From NCBI RefSeq assembly GCF_051020955.1, contig NW_027476092.1, positions 2,034,501 to 2,098,500 of the forward strand: a stretch of DNA of 64,000 nucleotides, read 5' to 3'. The stretch is from Megalopta genalis (lineage: Eukaryota > Arthropoda > Insecta > Hymenoptera > Halictidae). A model generated the notes under the pieces. It did no database searches. It was not told where the DNA came from and saw only the letters and a program-made list of their open reading frames with translations. A program made the position numbers and the translations under genes. How positions within the stretch are numbered: the first letter of the stretch is position 1; the number at the start of each line of letters is the position of its first letter. This document shows positions 10,441 through 23,039 of this stretch, in pieces.

Positions 10441-12224
10441 TTCATTTGTTCATTTGTTCATTTGTTCATTTGTTCGTTTGTTCCTTTGTTCATTTGTTCA
10501 TTTGTTCAGTTGTTAATTTGTTCATTTGTTCATTTGTTCATTTGTTCCTTTGTTCGTTTGTTCATTTGTTCGTTTGTTCATTCGTTCATTTATCCATTTG
10601 TTCATTTGTTCATTTGTCCATTTGTTCATTTGTTGATTTGTAGATTTGTTCATTCGTTCATTCGTTCATTCGTTCATTCGTTCATTCGTTCATTCGTTTA
10701 TTCGTTCATTCGTTCATTCGTTCATTCGTTCATTCGTTCATTCGTTCATTCGTTCATTCGTTCATTCGTTCATTTGTCCATTTGTTCAATTGTTCATTTG
10801 TTCATTCGTTTTATTTGTTCATTTGTTCATTTGTTCATTTGTTCATTTGCTCATTTGCTCATTTGCTCATTTGCTGATTTGCTCATTTGCTCATTTGTTC
10901 AATTGTTCATTTGTTCATATGTTCATTTGTTCATTTGTTCATTTGTTCACTTGTTCATTATTTCATTTGTTCATTCGTTCATTCGTTCATTCGTTCATTC
11001 GTTCATTTGTTCATTTGTTCATATGTTCATTTGTTCATTTGTTCAATTGTTCATTTGTTCATTTGTTCATTTGTTCATTTGTTCATTTGTTCATTTGTTC
11101 TTTTGTTCATTTGCTCATTTGCTCATTTGTTCATTTGTTCATTTTTCTTTTGTTCATTTGTTCATTTGTTCATTATTTCATTTGTTCATTTGTTCATTTG
11201 TTCATTTGTTCATTTGTTCATTTGTTCATTTGTTCATTTGTTCATTTGTTCATTTGTTCATTTGTTAAATTGTTCATTTGTTCTTTTGTTCATTTGTTCA
11301 TTTGCTTTTTTGTTCATTTGTTCATTTGTTCATTTGTTCATTTGTTCAGTTGTTAATTTGTTCATTTGTTCATTTTTTTTCATTTGTTCATTTGTTCATT
11401 TTTTCATATGTTCATTTGTTCATTTGTTCATTTGCTCATTTGCTCATTTGCTCATTTGTTCATTTGTTCATTTTTCATTTGTTCATTTGTTCATTATTTC
11501 ATTTGTTCATTTGTTCATTTGTTCAATTGTTCATTTGTTCATTTGTTCATTTGATCATTTGTTCATTTGTTCCTTTCTCCATTTGTCCATTTGTCCATTT
11601 GTCCATTTGTTCATTTGTCTATTTATTCATTTGTTCATTTGTCCATTTGTTCATTTGTTCATTTGATCATTTGTTCATTTGTTCATTTGTTCATTTGTCC
11701 ATTTGTCCATTTGTTCATTTGTCCATTTGTTCATTTGTTCATTTTTCATTTGTTCATTTGTTCATTTGTCCATTTGTCCATTTGTTCATTTGTCCACTTG
11801 TCCATTTGTCCATTTGTTCATTTGTTCATTTGTTCATTTGTTCATTTGTTCATTTGTTCAATTGTTCATTTGTTCATTTGTTCATTTGTTCATTTGTTCA
11901 TTTGTTCATTTGTTCATTTGTCTATTTCTTCATTTGTTCATTTGTCCATTTGTTCATTTGATCATTTGTTCATTTGTTCATTTGTCCATTTGTCCATTTG
12001 TTCATTTGTCCATTTGTTCATTTGTTCATTTGTTCATTTGTCCATTTGTCCATTTGTTCATTTGTCCATTTATCCATTTGTTCATTTGTTCATTTGTCCA
12101 TTTGTTCATTTGTTCATTTGTTCATTTGTTCATTTGTTCATTTGTTCAATTGTTCATTTGTTCATTTGTCCATTTGTTCATTTGTTCACTTGTTCATTTG
12201 TCCATTTGTCCATTTGTCCATTTT
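10441..12224 (+). repeat. Array segment A1, with pure TTCATTCG block
   Basis: No gene seen. It holds the TTGATTTGTAGATTTG leader near 10634, a TTCATTCG block, and CTCATTTG runs with one CTGATTTG. TTAAATTG is at 11265, an 8-T poly-T module near 11369, and a TTCCTTTCTCC form of the TTCCTTTC module at about 11570. Paralogues start near 18.67, 52.8 and 60.0 kb. Confidence 0.9.
10649..10768 (+). repeat. TTCATTCG block, 15 units (copy 1)
   Basis: Fifteen tandem units in perfect register, CpG-containing. The seventh (10697) is TTTATTCG. TTGATTTGTAGATTTG lies immediately upstream. Confidence 0.94.
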
Positions 12225-12432
12225 TTCGTTTGTTCGTTTGTTCGTTTGTTCGTTTGTTCATTGGTTCGTTTGTTCGTTTGTTCGTTTGTTCGTTTGTTCG
12301 TTTGTTCGTTTGTTCGTTTGTTCGTTTGTTCGTTTGTTCATTTGTTGATTTGTTCATTGGTTCGTTTGTTCGTTTGTTCGTTTGATCAGTTGTTAATTTG
12401 TTCGTTTGTTCATTTGTTAATTTGTTCGTTTG
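12225..12432 (+). repeat. CG block 6
   Basis: TTCGTTTG run entered from three TCCATTTG; GATCAG mark at 12384. An extra TTCATTTG-TTAATTTG-TTCGTTTG unit set follows the mark. The only other copy of this extra set is at 53.95-53.98 kb, which ties the two blocks together. Confidence 0.93.
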
Positions 12433-13952
12433 TTCATTTGTTCATTTGTTCATTTGTTCATTTGTTCATTTGTTCCTTTGATCATTTGTTCATTTGTTCA
12501 GTTGTTGCTTTGTTCAGTTGTTAATTTGTTCATTTTGTTCATTTGTTCATTTGTTCGTTTGTTCATTTGTTCGTTTGTTCATTCGTTCATTTATCCATTT
12601 GTTCATTTGTTCATTTGTCCATTTGTCCATTTGTTCATTTGTCTATTTCTTCATTTGCTCATTTGTCCATTTGTTCATTTGTTCATTTGTTCATTTGTTC
12701 ATTTGTTCATTTGTTCATTTGTCCATTTGTCCATTTGTTCATTTGTCCATTTGTTCATTTGTTCATTTGTCCATTTGTTCATTTGTTCATTTGTTCATTT
12801 GTTCATTTATTCATTTGTTCTTTTGTTCATTTGTTCATTTGTTCATTTGTTCATTTGTTCATTCTTCATTTCTTCATTTGTTCATTTGTTCATTTGCTCA
12901 TTTGCTCATTTGCTCATTTGTTCATTTTTCATTTGTTCATTTGTTCATTTGTTCATTATTTCATTTGTTCATTTGTTCATTTGTTCATTTGTTCATTTGT
13001 TCATTTGTTCATTTGTTCATTTGTTCAATTGTTCATTTGTTCTTTTGTTCATTTGTTCATTTGCTTATTTGTTCATTTGATCATTTGTTCATTTGTTCAG
13101 TTGTTAATTTGTTCATTTGTTCATTTTTTTCATTTGTTCATTTGTTCATTTTTTCATATGTTCATTTGTCCATTTGTTCATTTGCTCATTTGCTCATTTG
13201 CTCATTTGTTCATTTGTTCATTTGTTCATTTGTCCATTTCTCCATTTGTCCATTTGTTCATTTGTTCATTTGTTCATTTGTTCATTTGTTCATTTGTTCA
13301 TTTGTTCATTTGTCCATTTGTCCATTTGTTCATTTGTCCACTTGTCCATTTGTTCATTTGTTCATTTGATCATTTGTTCATTTGTTCATTTGTTCATTTG
13401 TCCATTTGTCCATTTGTTCATTTGTCCATTTGTTCATTTGTTCATTTGTTCATTTGTTCATTTGTTCATTTGTCCATTTGTCCATTTGTTCATTTGTCCA
13501 CTTGTCCATTTGTTCATTTGTTCATTTGTCCATTTGTCCATTTGTTCATTTGTTCATTTGTTCATTTGTTCATTTGTTCATTTGTTCAATTGTTCATTTG
13601 TTCATTTGTTCATTTGTTCATTTGTTCATTTGTTCATTTGTTCATTTGTCTATTTCTTCATTTGTTCATTTGTCCATTTGTTCATTTGATCATTTGTTCA
13701 TTTGTTCATTTGTCCATTTGTCCATTTGTTCATTTGTCCATTTGTTCATTTGTTCATTTGTTCATTTGTCCATTTGTCCATTTGTTCATTTGTCCATTTA
13801 TCCATTTGTTCATTTGTTCATTTGTCCATTTGTTCATTTGTTCATTTGTTCATTTGTTCATTTGTTCATTTGTTCAATTGTTCATTTGTTCATTTGTCCA
13901 TTTGTTCATTTGTTCACTTGTTCATTTGTCCATTTGTCCATTTGTCCATTTT
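12433..13952 (+). repeat. Array between CG blocks 6 and 7
   Basis: No gene seen. CAGTTGTTGC mark at 12499, followed by a 9-nt unit at about 12535. Then come TTCATTTA and TCTATTTC units, a 7-T poly-T module near 13120, and two sets of TCCACTTG units near 13340 and 13500. Its near-copy is about 53.98-55.48 kb. Confidence 0.9.
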
Positions 13953-14120
13953 TTCGTTTGTTCGTTTGTTCGTTTGTTCATTGGTTCGTTTGTTCGTTTG
14001 TTCGTTTGTTCGTTTGTTCGTTTGTTCGTTTGTTCGTTTGTTCGTTTGTTCATTTGTTGATTTGTTCATTGGTTCGTTTGTTCGTTTGTTCGTTTGATCA
14101 GTTGTTAATTTGTTCGTTTG
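13953..14120 (+). repeat. CG block 7
   Basis: Short TTCGTTTG block with one TTCATTGG break and the full exit; GATCAG mark at 14096. No CAGTTGTTGC mark follows; ATCATTTG-rich repeat comes instead. Confidence 0.92.
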
Positions 14121-14432
14121 TTCATTTGTTCATTTGTTCATTTGTTCATTTGTTCATTTGTTCATTTGTTCATTTGTTCATTTGTTCATTTGTTCATTTG
14201 ATCATTTGATCATTTGTTCATTTGTTCATTTGATCATTTGTTCATTTGTTCATTTGTTCATTTGTTCATTTGTTCATTTGTTCATTTGTTCATTTGTTCA
14301 ATTGTTCATTTGTTCATTTGATCATTTGTTCATTTGTTCATTTGTTCATTTGTTCATTTGTTCATTTGTTCATTTGTTCATTTGTTCATTTGATCATTTG
14401 ATCATTTGTTCATTTGTTCATTTGTCCATTTG

Positions 14433-14616
14433 TTCATTTGTTCATTTGTTCATTTGTTCATTTGTTCATTTGTTCATTTGTTCATTTGTTCATTTGTTCA
14501 TTTGTTCATTTGTTCATTTGTTCATTTGTTCATTTGTTCATTTGTTCATTTGTTCATTTGTTCATTTGTTCATTTGTTCATTTGTTCATTTGTTCATTTG
14601 TTCATTTGTTCATTTG
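14433..14616 (+). repeat. 23 pure canonical units
   Basis: Uninterrupted TTCATTTG x23, bounded by TCCATTTG and CTTATTTG. The copy at 55971-56154 has exactly the same number of units and the same borders. Confidence 0.94.
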
Positions 14617-14799
14617 CTTATTTGTTCATTTGTTCATTTGTTCATTTTTTTTCATTTGTTCATTTGTTCATTTTTTCATATGCTCATTTGTTCATTTGTT
14701 CATTTGCTCATTTGCTCATTTGCTCATTTGTTCATTTGTTCATTTTTTCATTTGTCCATTTCTCCATTTGTCCATTTGTTCATTTGTTCATTTGTTCAT

Positions 14800-16220
14800 T
14801 TGTTCATTTGTTCATTTGTTCATTTGTTCATTTGTTCATTTGTTCATTTGTTCATTTGCTCATTTGCTCATTTGTTCATTTGCTCATTTGCTCATTTGTT
14901 CATTTGTTCATTTATGCATTTGTTCATTTTTCATTTGTTCATTTGTTCATTTGTTCATTTGTTCATTTGTTCATTTGTTCATTTGTTCATTTGTTCATTT
15001 GTTCTTTTGTTCATTTGTGCATTTGTTCATTTGTTCATTCTTCATTTGTTCATTTGTTCATTTGTTCATTTGTTCATTTGTTCATTTGCTCATTTGCTCA
15101 TTTGTTCATTTGTTCATTTTTCATTTGTTCATTTGTTCATTTGTTCATTATTTTATTTGTTCATTTGTTCATTTGTTCATTTGTTCATTTGTTCATTTGT
15201 TCATTATTTTATTTGTTCATTTGTTCATTTGTTCATTTGTTCATTTGTTCATTTGTTCATTTGTTCATTTGTTCAATTGTTCATTTGTTCTTTTGTTCAT
15301 TTGTTCATTTGCTTATTTGTTCATTTGTTCATTTGTTCATTTGTTCATTTGTTCAGTTGTTAATTTGTTCATTTGTTCATTTTTTCATTTGTTCAATGGT
15401 TCATTTTTTCATATGTTCATTTGTTCATTTGTTCATTTGCTCATTTGCTCATTTGCTCATTTGTTCATTTGTTCATTTTTCATTTGTTCATTTGTTTATT
15501 ATTTCATTTGTTCATTTGTTCATTTGTTCAATTGTTCATTTGTTCATTTGTTCATTTGTTCATTTGATCATTTGTTCATTTGTTCCTTTCTTCATTTGTC
15601 CATTTGTCCATTTGTTCATTTGTCTATTTCTTCATTTGTTCATTTGTCCATTTGTTCATTTGTTCATTTGATCATTTGTTCATTTGTTCATTTGTCCATT
15701 TGTCCATTTGTCCATTTGTTCATTTGTCCATTTGTTCATTTGTTCATTTGTTCATTTGTTCATTTGTTCATTTGTCCATTTGTCCATTTGTTCATTTGTC
15801 CATTTGTCCATTTGTTCATTTATTCATTTGTCCATTTGTCCATTTGTTCATTTGTTCATTTGTTCATTTGTTCATTTGTTCATTTGTTCATTTGTTCATT
15901 TGTTCAATTGTTCATTTGTTCATTTGTTCATTTGTTCATTTGTTCATTTGTTCATTTGTTCATTTGTTCATTTGTTCATTTGTTCATTTGTCCATTTGTT
16001 CATTTGTTCATTTGTTCATTTGTTCATTTGTTCATTTGTTCATTTTTCATTTGTTCATTTGTTCATTTGTTCATTTGTTCATTATTTCATTTGTTCATTT
16101 GTTCATTATTTCATTTGTTCATTTGTTCATTTGTTCATTTGTTCATTTGTTCATTTGTTCATTTGTTCAATTGTTCATTTGTTCATTTGATCATTTGTTC
16201 ATTTCTTCATTTGTCCATTT
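14800..16220 (+). repeat. Segmental duplication, donor-like copy of 17.23-18.65 kb
   Basis: Markers here recur at a constant offset of 2,427 bp: the TATGCATT unit (14914 and 17341), the TTCAATGG poly-T module (15.38 and 17.81 kb) and the TTCCTTTC module (15.59 and 18.01 kb). The constant offset shows the copies differ by no net indel over these markers. Boundaries are approximate because both ends fall in canonical repeat. Confidence 0.88.
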
Positions 16221-16789
16221 GTCCATTTGTTCATTTGTCTATTTCTTCATTTGTTCATTTGTCCATTTGTTCATTTGATCATTTGTTCATTTGTTCATTT
16301 GTCCATTTGTCCATTTGTTCATTTGTCCATTTGTTCATTTGTTCATTTGTTCATTTGTTCATTTGTCCATTTGTCCATTTGTTCATTTGTCCATTTGTCC
16401 ATTTGTTCATTTGTCCATTTGTTCATTTGTCCATTTGTCCATTTGTCCATTTGTTCATTTTTCCATTTGTTCATTTGTTCATTTGTTCATTTGTTCATTT
16501 GTTCACTTGTTCATTTGTTCATTGGTTCATTTGTTCACTTGTTCATTTGTCCATTTGTTCATTTGTCCATTTGTTCATTTGTTCATTTGTTCATTTGTTC
16601 ATTTGTTCATTTGTTCATTTGTTCATTTGTTCATTTGTCCATTTGTTCATTTGTCCATTTGTCCATTTGTCCATTTGTTCATTTTTCCATTTGTTCATTT
16701 GTTAATTTGTTCATTTGTTCACTTTTTCATTTGTTCATTGGTTCATTTGTTCACTTGTTCATTTGTCCATTTGTCCATTTGTCCATTTT

Positions 16790-16949
16790 TTCGTTTGTTC
16801 GTTTGTTCGTTTGTTCGTTTGTTCATTGGTTCGTTTGTTCGTTTGTTCGTTTGTTCGTTTGTTCGTTTGTTCGTTTGTTCATTTGTTGATTTGTTCATTG
16901 GTTCGTTTGTTCGTTTGTTCGTTTGATCAGTTGTTAATTTGTTCGTTTG
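16790..16949 (+). repeat. CG block 8
   Basis: 160-bp TTCGTTTG block entered from three TCCATTTG; GATCAG mark at 16925. The blocks at 22880 and 58320 have the same length. Confidence 0.92.
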
Positions 16950-19900
16950 TTCATTTGTTCATTTGTTCATTTGTTCATTTGTTCATTTGTTCATTTGTTC
17001 ATTTGTTCATTTGTTCATTTGTTCATTTGTTCATTTGTTCAGTTGTTGCTTTGTTCAGTTGTTAATTTGTTCATTTGTTCATTTGTTCATTTGTTCGTTT
17101 GTTCATTGGTTCGTTTGTTCATTCGTTCATTTATCCATTTGTTCATTTGTTCATTTGTCCATTTGTCCATTTGTTCATTTGTCTATTTCTTCATTTGCTC
17201 ATTTGTCCATTTGTTCATTTGTTCATTTGTTCATTTGTTCATTTGTTCATTTGTTCATTTGTTCATTTGTTCATTTGTTCATTTGCTCATTTGCTCATTT
17301 GTTCATTTGCTCATTTGCTCATTTGTTCATTTGTTCATTTATGCATTTGTTCATTTTTCATTTGTTCATTTGTTCATTTGTTCATTTGTTCATTTGTTCA
17401 TTTGTTCATTTGTTCATTTGTTCATTTGTTCTTTTGTTCATTTGTGCATTTGTTCATTTGTTCATTCTTCATTTGTTCATTTGTTCATTTGTTCATTTGT
17501 TCATTTGTTCATTTGCTCATTTGCTCATTTGTTCATTTGTTCATTTTTCATTTGTTCATTTGTTCATTTGTTCATTATTTTATTTGTTCATTTGTTCATT
17601 TGTTCATTTGTTCATTTGTTCATTTGTTCATTATTTTATTTGTTCATTTGTTCATTTGTTCATTTGTTCATTTGTTCATTTGTTCATTTGTTCATTTGTT
17701 CAATTGTTCATTTGTTCTTTTGTTCATTTGTTCATTTGCTTATTTGTTCATTTGTTCATTTGTTCATTTGTTCATTTGTTCAGTTGTTAATTTGTTCATT
17801 TGTTCATTTTTTCATTTGTTCAATGGTTCATTTTTTCATATGTTCATTTGTTCATTTGTTCATTTGCTCATTTGCTCATTTGCTCATTTGTTCATTTGTT
17901 CATTTTTCATTTGTTCATTTGTTTATTATTTCATTTGTTCATTTGTTCATTTGTTCAATTGTTCATTTGTTCATTTGTTCATTTGTTCATTTGATCATTT
18001 GTTCATTTGTTCCTTTCTTCATTTGTCCATTTGTCCATTTGTTCATTTGTCTATTTCTTCATTTGTTCATTTGTCCATTTGTTCATTTGTTCATTTGATC
18101 ATTTGTTCATTTGTTCATTTGTCCATTTGTCCATTTGTCCATTTGTTCATTTGTCCATTTGTTCATTTGTTCATTTGTTCATTTGTTCATTTGTTCATTT
18201 GTCCATTTGTCCATTTGTTCATTTGTCCATTTGTCCATTTGTTCATTTATTCATTTGTCCATTTGTCCATTTGTTCATTTGTTCATTTGTTCATTTGTTC
18301 ATTTGTTCATTTGTTCATTTGTTCATTTGTTCAATTGTTCATTTGTTCATTTGTTCATTTGTTCATTTGTTCATTTGTTCATTTGTTCATTTGTTCATTT
18401 GTTCATTTGTTCATTTGTCCATTTGTTCATTTGTTCATTTGTTCATTTGTTCATTTGTTCATTTGTTCATTTGTTCATTTTTCATTTGTTCATTTGTTCA
18501 TTTGTTCATTTGTTCATTATTTCATTTGTTCATTTGTTCATTATTTCATTTGTTCATTTGTTCATTTGTTCATTTGTTCATTTGTTCATTTGTTCATTTG
18601 TTCAATTGTTCATTTGTTCATTTGATCATTTGTTCATTTCTTCATTTGTCCATTTGTTCATTTGTTGATTTGTAGATTTGTTCATTCGTTCATTCGTTCA
18701 TTCGTTCATTCGTTCATTCGTTCATTCGTTCATTCGTTTATTCGTTCATTCGTTCATTCGTTCATTCGTTCATTCGTTCATTCGTTCATTCGTTCATTCG
18801 TTCATTTGTCCATTTGTTCAATTGTTCATTTGTTCATTCGTTTTATTTGTTCATTTGTTCATTTGTTCATTTGTTCATTTGCTCATTTGCTCATTTGCTC
18901 ATTTGCTCATTTGCTCATTTGCTTTTTTTTCAATTGTTCATTTGTTCATATGTTCATTTGTTCATTTGTTCATTTGTTCACTTGTTCATTATTTCATTTG
19001 TTCATTCGTTCATTCGTTCATTCGTTCATTTGTTCATTTGTTCATATGTTCATTTGTTCATTTGTTCAATTGTTCATTTGTTCATTTGTTCATTTGTTCA
19101 TTTGTTCATTTGTTCATTTGTTCTTTTGTTCATTTGCTCATTTGCTCATTTGTTCATTTGTTCATTTTTCATTTGTTCATTTGTTCATTTGTTCATTATT
19201 TCATTTGTTCATTTGTTCATTTGTTCATTTGTTCATTTGTTCATTTGTTCATTTGTTCATTTGTTCATTTGTTAAATTGTTCATTTGTTCTTTTGTTCAT
19301 TTGTTCATTTGCTTTTTTGTTCATTTGTTCATTTGTTCATTTGTTCATTTGTTCAGTTGTTAATTTGTTCATTTGTTCATTTTTTTTCATTTGTTCATTT
19401 GTTCATTTTTTCATATGTTCATTTGTTCATTTGTTCATTTGCTCATTTGCTCATTTGCTCATTTGTTCATTTGTTCATTTTTCATTTGTTCATTTGTTCA
19501 TTATTTCATTTGTTCATTTGTTCATTTGTTCAATTGTTCATTTGTTCATTTGTTCATGTGATCATTTGTTCATTTGTTCCTTTCTCCATTTGTCCATTTG
19601 TCCATTTGTCCATTTGTTCATTTGTCTATTTATTCATTTGTTCATTTGTCCATTTGTTCATTTGTTCATTTGATCATTTGTTCATTTGTCCATTTGTTCA
19701 TTTGTTCATTTGTTCATTTGTTCATTTGTTCATTCGTCCATTTGTCCATTTGTTCATTTGTCCACTTGTCCATTTGTTCATTTGTTCATTTGTCCATTTG
19801 TCCATTTGTTCATTTGTTCATTTGTTCATTTGTTCATTTGTTCATTTGTTCATTTGTTCATTTGTTCAATTGTTCATTTGTTCATTTGTTCATTTGTTCA

Positions 19901-20232
19901 TTTGTTCATTTGTTCATTTGTTCATTTGTCTATTTCTTCATTTGTTCATTTGTCCATTTGTTCATTTGATCATTTGTTCATTTGTTCATTTGTCCATTTG
20001 TCCATTTGTTCATTTGTCCATTTGTTCATTTGTTCATTTGTTCATTTGTCCATTTGTCCATTTGTTCATTTGTCCATTTATCCATTTGTTCATTTGTTCA
20101 TTTGTCCATTTGTTCATTTGTTCATTTGTTCATTTGTTCATTTGTTCATTTGTTCAATTGTTCATTTGTTCATTTGTCCATTTGTTCATTTGTTCACTTG
20201 TTCATTTGTCCATTTGTCCATTTGTCCATTTT
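16950..20232 (+). repeat. Mosaic array across a recombination junction
   Basis: No gene seen. CAGTTGTTGC mark at 17040. The interval 17.23-18.65 kb copies 14.80-16.22 kb. At about 18.65 kb it switches to segment A2, with the TTGATTTGTAGATTTG leader, a TTCATTCG block, an 8-T tract after CTCATTTG units near 18922, the 8-T poly-T module near 19.38 kb, TTCATGTG at 19553 and TCCACTTG near 19763. Confidence 0.9.
18681..18800 (+). repeat. TTCATTCG block, 15 units (copy 2)
   Basis: Fifteen tandem units; the eighth (18737) is TTTATTCG. TTGATTTGTAGATTTG is the leader. Confidence 0.94.
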
Positions 20233-20408
20233 TTCGTTTGTTCGTTTGTTCGTTTGTTCGTTTGTTCATTGGTTCGTTTGTTCGTTTGTTCGTTTGTTCG
20301 TTTGTTCGTTTGTTCGTTTGTTCGTTTGTTCGTTTGTTCATTTGTTGATTTGTTCATTGGTTCGTTTGTTCGTTTGTTCGTTTGATCAGTTGTTAATTTG
20401 TTCGTTTG
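20233..20408 (+). repeat. CG block 9
   Basis: 176-bp TTCGTTTG block; GATCAG mark at 20384. The blocks at 55483 and 61576 have the same length. Confidence 0.92.
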
Positions 20409-22879
20409 TTCATTTGTTCATTTGTTCATTTGTTCATTTGTTCATTTGTTCCTTTGATCAATTGTTCATTTGTTCAGTTGTTGCTTTGTTCAGTTGTTAA
20501 TTTGTTCATTTTGTTCATTTGTTCATTTGTTCGTTTGTTCATTTGTTCGTTTGTTCATTCGTTCATTTATCCATTTGTTCATTTGTTCATTTGTCCATTT
20601 GTCCATTTGTTCATTTGTCTATTTCTTCATTTGCTCATTTGTCCATTTGTTCATTTGTTCATTTGTTCATTTGTTCATTTGTTCATTTGTTCATTTGTCC
20701 ATTTGTCCATTTGTTCATTTGTCCATTTGTTCATTTGTTCATTTGTCCATTTGTTCATTTGTTCATTTGTTCATTTGTTCATTTATTCATTTGTTCTTTT
20801 GTTCATTTGTTCATTTGTTCATTTGTTCATTTGTTCATTCTTCATTTCTTCATTTGTTCATTTGTTCATTTGCTCATTTGCTCATTTGCTCATTTGTTCA
20901 TTTTTCATTTGTTCATTTGTTCATTTGTTCATTATTTCATTTGTTCATTTGTTCATTTGTTCATTTGTTCATTTGTTCATTTGTTCATTTGTTCATTTGT
21001 TCAATTGTTCATTTGTTCTTTTGTTCATTTGTTCATTTGCTTATTTGTTCATTTGTTCATTTGTTCATTTGTTCAGTTGTTAATTTGTTCATTTGTTCAT
21101 TTTTTTCATTTGTTCATTTGTTCATTTTTTCATATGTTCATTTGTCCATTTGTTCATTTGCTCATTTGCTCATTTGCTCATTTGTTCATTTGTTCATTTG
21201 TTCATTTGTCCATTTCTCCATTTGTCCATTTGTTCATTTGTTCATTTGTTCATTTGTTCATTTGTTAATTTGTTCATTTGTTCATTTGTTCATTTGTTCA
21301 TTTGTCCATTTGTTCATTTGTTCATTTGTTCAATTGTTCATTTGTTCATTTGATCATTTGTTCATTTGTTCATTTGTTCATTTGTTCATTTGTTCATTTG
21401 TTCATTTGTTCAATTGTTCATTTGTTCATTTGATCATTTGTTCATTTGTTCATTTGTTCATTTGTTCATTTGTTCATTTGTTCATTTGTTCATTTGTTCA
21501 TTTGATCATTTGATCATTTGTTCATTTGTTCATTTGTCCATTTGTTCATTTGTTCATTTGTTCATTTGTTCATTTGTTCATTTGTTCATTTGTTCATTTG
21601 TTCATTTGTTCATTTGTTCATTTGTTCATTTGTTCATTTGTTCATTTGTTCATTTGTTCATTTGTTCATTTGTTCATTTGTTCATTTGCTTATTTGTTCA
21701 TTTGTTCATTTGTCTATTTCTTCATTTGTTCATTTGTCCATTTGTTCATTTGTTCATTTGATCATTTGTTCATTTGTTCATTTGTCCATTTGTCCATTTG
21801 TCCATTTGTTCATTTGTCCATTTGTTCATTTGTTCATTTGTTCATTTGTTCATTTGTTCATTTGTCCATTTGTCCATTTGTTCATTTGTCCATTTGTCCA
21901 TTTGTTCATTTATTCATTTGTCCATTTGTCCATTTGTTCATTTGTTCATTTGTTCATTTGTTCATTTGTTCATTTGTTCATTTGTTCATTTGTTCAATTG
22001 TTCATTTGTTCATTTGTTCATTTGTTCATTTCTTCATTTGTTCATTTGTTCATTTGTTCATTTGTTCATTTGTTCATTTGTCCATTTGTTCATTTGTTCA
22101 TTTGTTCATTTGTTCATTTGTTCATTTGTTCATTTGTTCATTTTTCATTTGTTCATTTGTTCATTTGTTCATTTGTTCATTTGTTCATTATTTCATTTGT
22201 TCATTTGTTCATTTGTTCATTTGTTCATTTGTTCATTTGTTCATTTGTTCAATTGTTCATTTGTTCATTTGATCATTTGTTCATTTCTTCATTTGTCCAT
22301 TTGTCCATTTGTTCATTTGTCTATTTCTTCATTTGTTCATTTGTCCATTTGTTCATTTGATCATTTGTTCATTTGTTCATTTGTCCATTTGTCCATTTGT
22401 TCATTTGTCCATTTGTTCATTTGTTCATTTGTTCATTTGTTCATTTGTCCATTTGTCCATTTGTTCATTTGTCCATTTGTCCATTTGTTCATTTGTCCAT
22501 TTGTTCATTTGTCCATTTGTCCATTTGTCCATTTGTTCATTTTTCCATTTGTTCATTTGTTCATTTGTTCATTTGTTCATTTGTTCACTTGTTCATTTGT
22601 TCATTGGTTCATTTGTTCACTTGTTCATTTGTCCATTTGTTCATTTGTCCATTTGTTCATTTGTTCATTTGTTCATTTGTTCATTTGTTCATTTGTTCAT
22701 TTGTTCATTTGTTCATTTGTTCATTTGTCCATTTGTTCATTTGTCCATTTGTCCATTTGTCCATTTGTTCATTTTTCCATTTGTTCATTTGTTAATTTGT
22801 TCATTTGTTCACTTTTTCATTTGTTCATTGGTTCATTTGTTCACTTGTTCATTTGTCCATTTGTCCATTTGTCCATTTT
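20409..22879 (+). repeat. Array between CG blocks 9 and 10
   Basis: No gene seen. TTCCTTTG is followed by ATCAATTG, a rare pair shared with 61.8 kb, then the CAGTTGTTGC mark at 20475. A 7-T poly-T module lies near 21096. Repeated ATCATTTG units run over 21.35-21.52 kb, followed by 18 pure units from 21545. TCCATTTG-rich repeat with TTCATTTTTCC follows. 16.2-16.95 kb and 22.3-23.04 kb are near-copies (offset 6,082-6,090). Confidence 0.9.
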
Positions 22880-23039
22880 TTCGTTTGTTCGTTTGTTCGT
22901 TTGTTCGTTTGTTCATTGGTTCGTTTGTTCGTTTGTTCGTTTGTTCGTTTGTTCGTTTGTTCGTTTGTTCATTTGTTGATTTGTTCATTGGTTCGTTTGT
23001 TCGTTTGTTCGTTTGATCAGTTGTTAATTTGTTCGTTTG
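22880..23039 (+). repeat. CG block 10
   Basis: 160-bp TTCGTTTG block; GATCAG mark at 23015. The CAGTTGTTGC mark follows at 123 bp, the longest spacing in the window. Confidence 0.92.

Larger units (their letters stand above)
14121..16789 (+). repeat. Array with ATCATTTG pairs and two poly-T modules
   Basis: No gene seen. Adjacent ATCATTTG units lie at 14201-14216 and again near 14390. Then come 23 pure canonical units, poly-T modules near 14641 (8 T) and 15377 (6 T, followed by TTCAATGG), and a TTCATTTATGCATTTG pair near 14907. TTCCTTTC and TCTATTTC modules follow, and TCCATTTG-rich repeat near the end. The part 14.80-16.22 kb is copied at 17.23-18.65 kb. Confidence 0.9.

Noticed and set aside
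11369..11400. Poly-T tracts as transcription terminators
   Set aside because: There is no hairpin before them, no gene upstream, and they recur as fixed elements of a satellite module.
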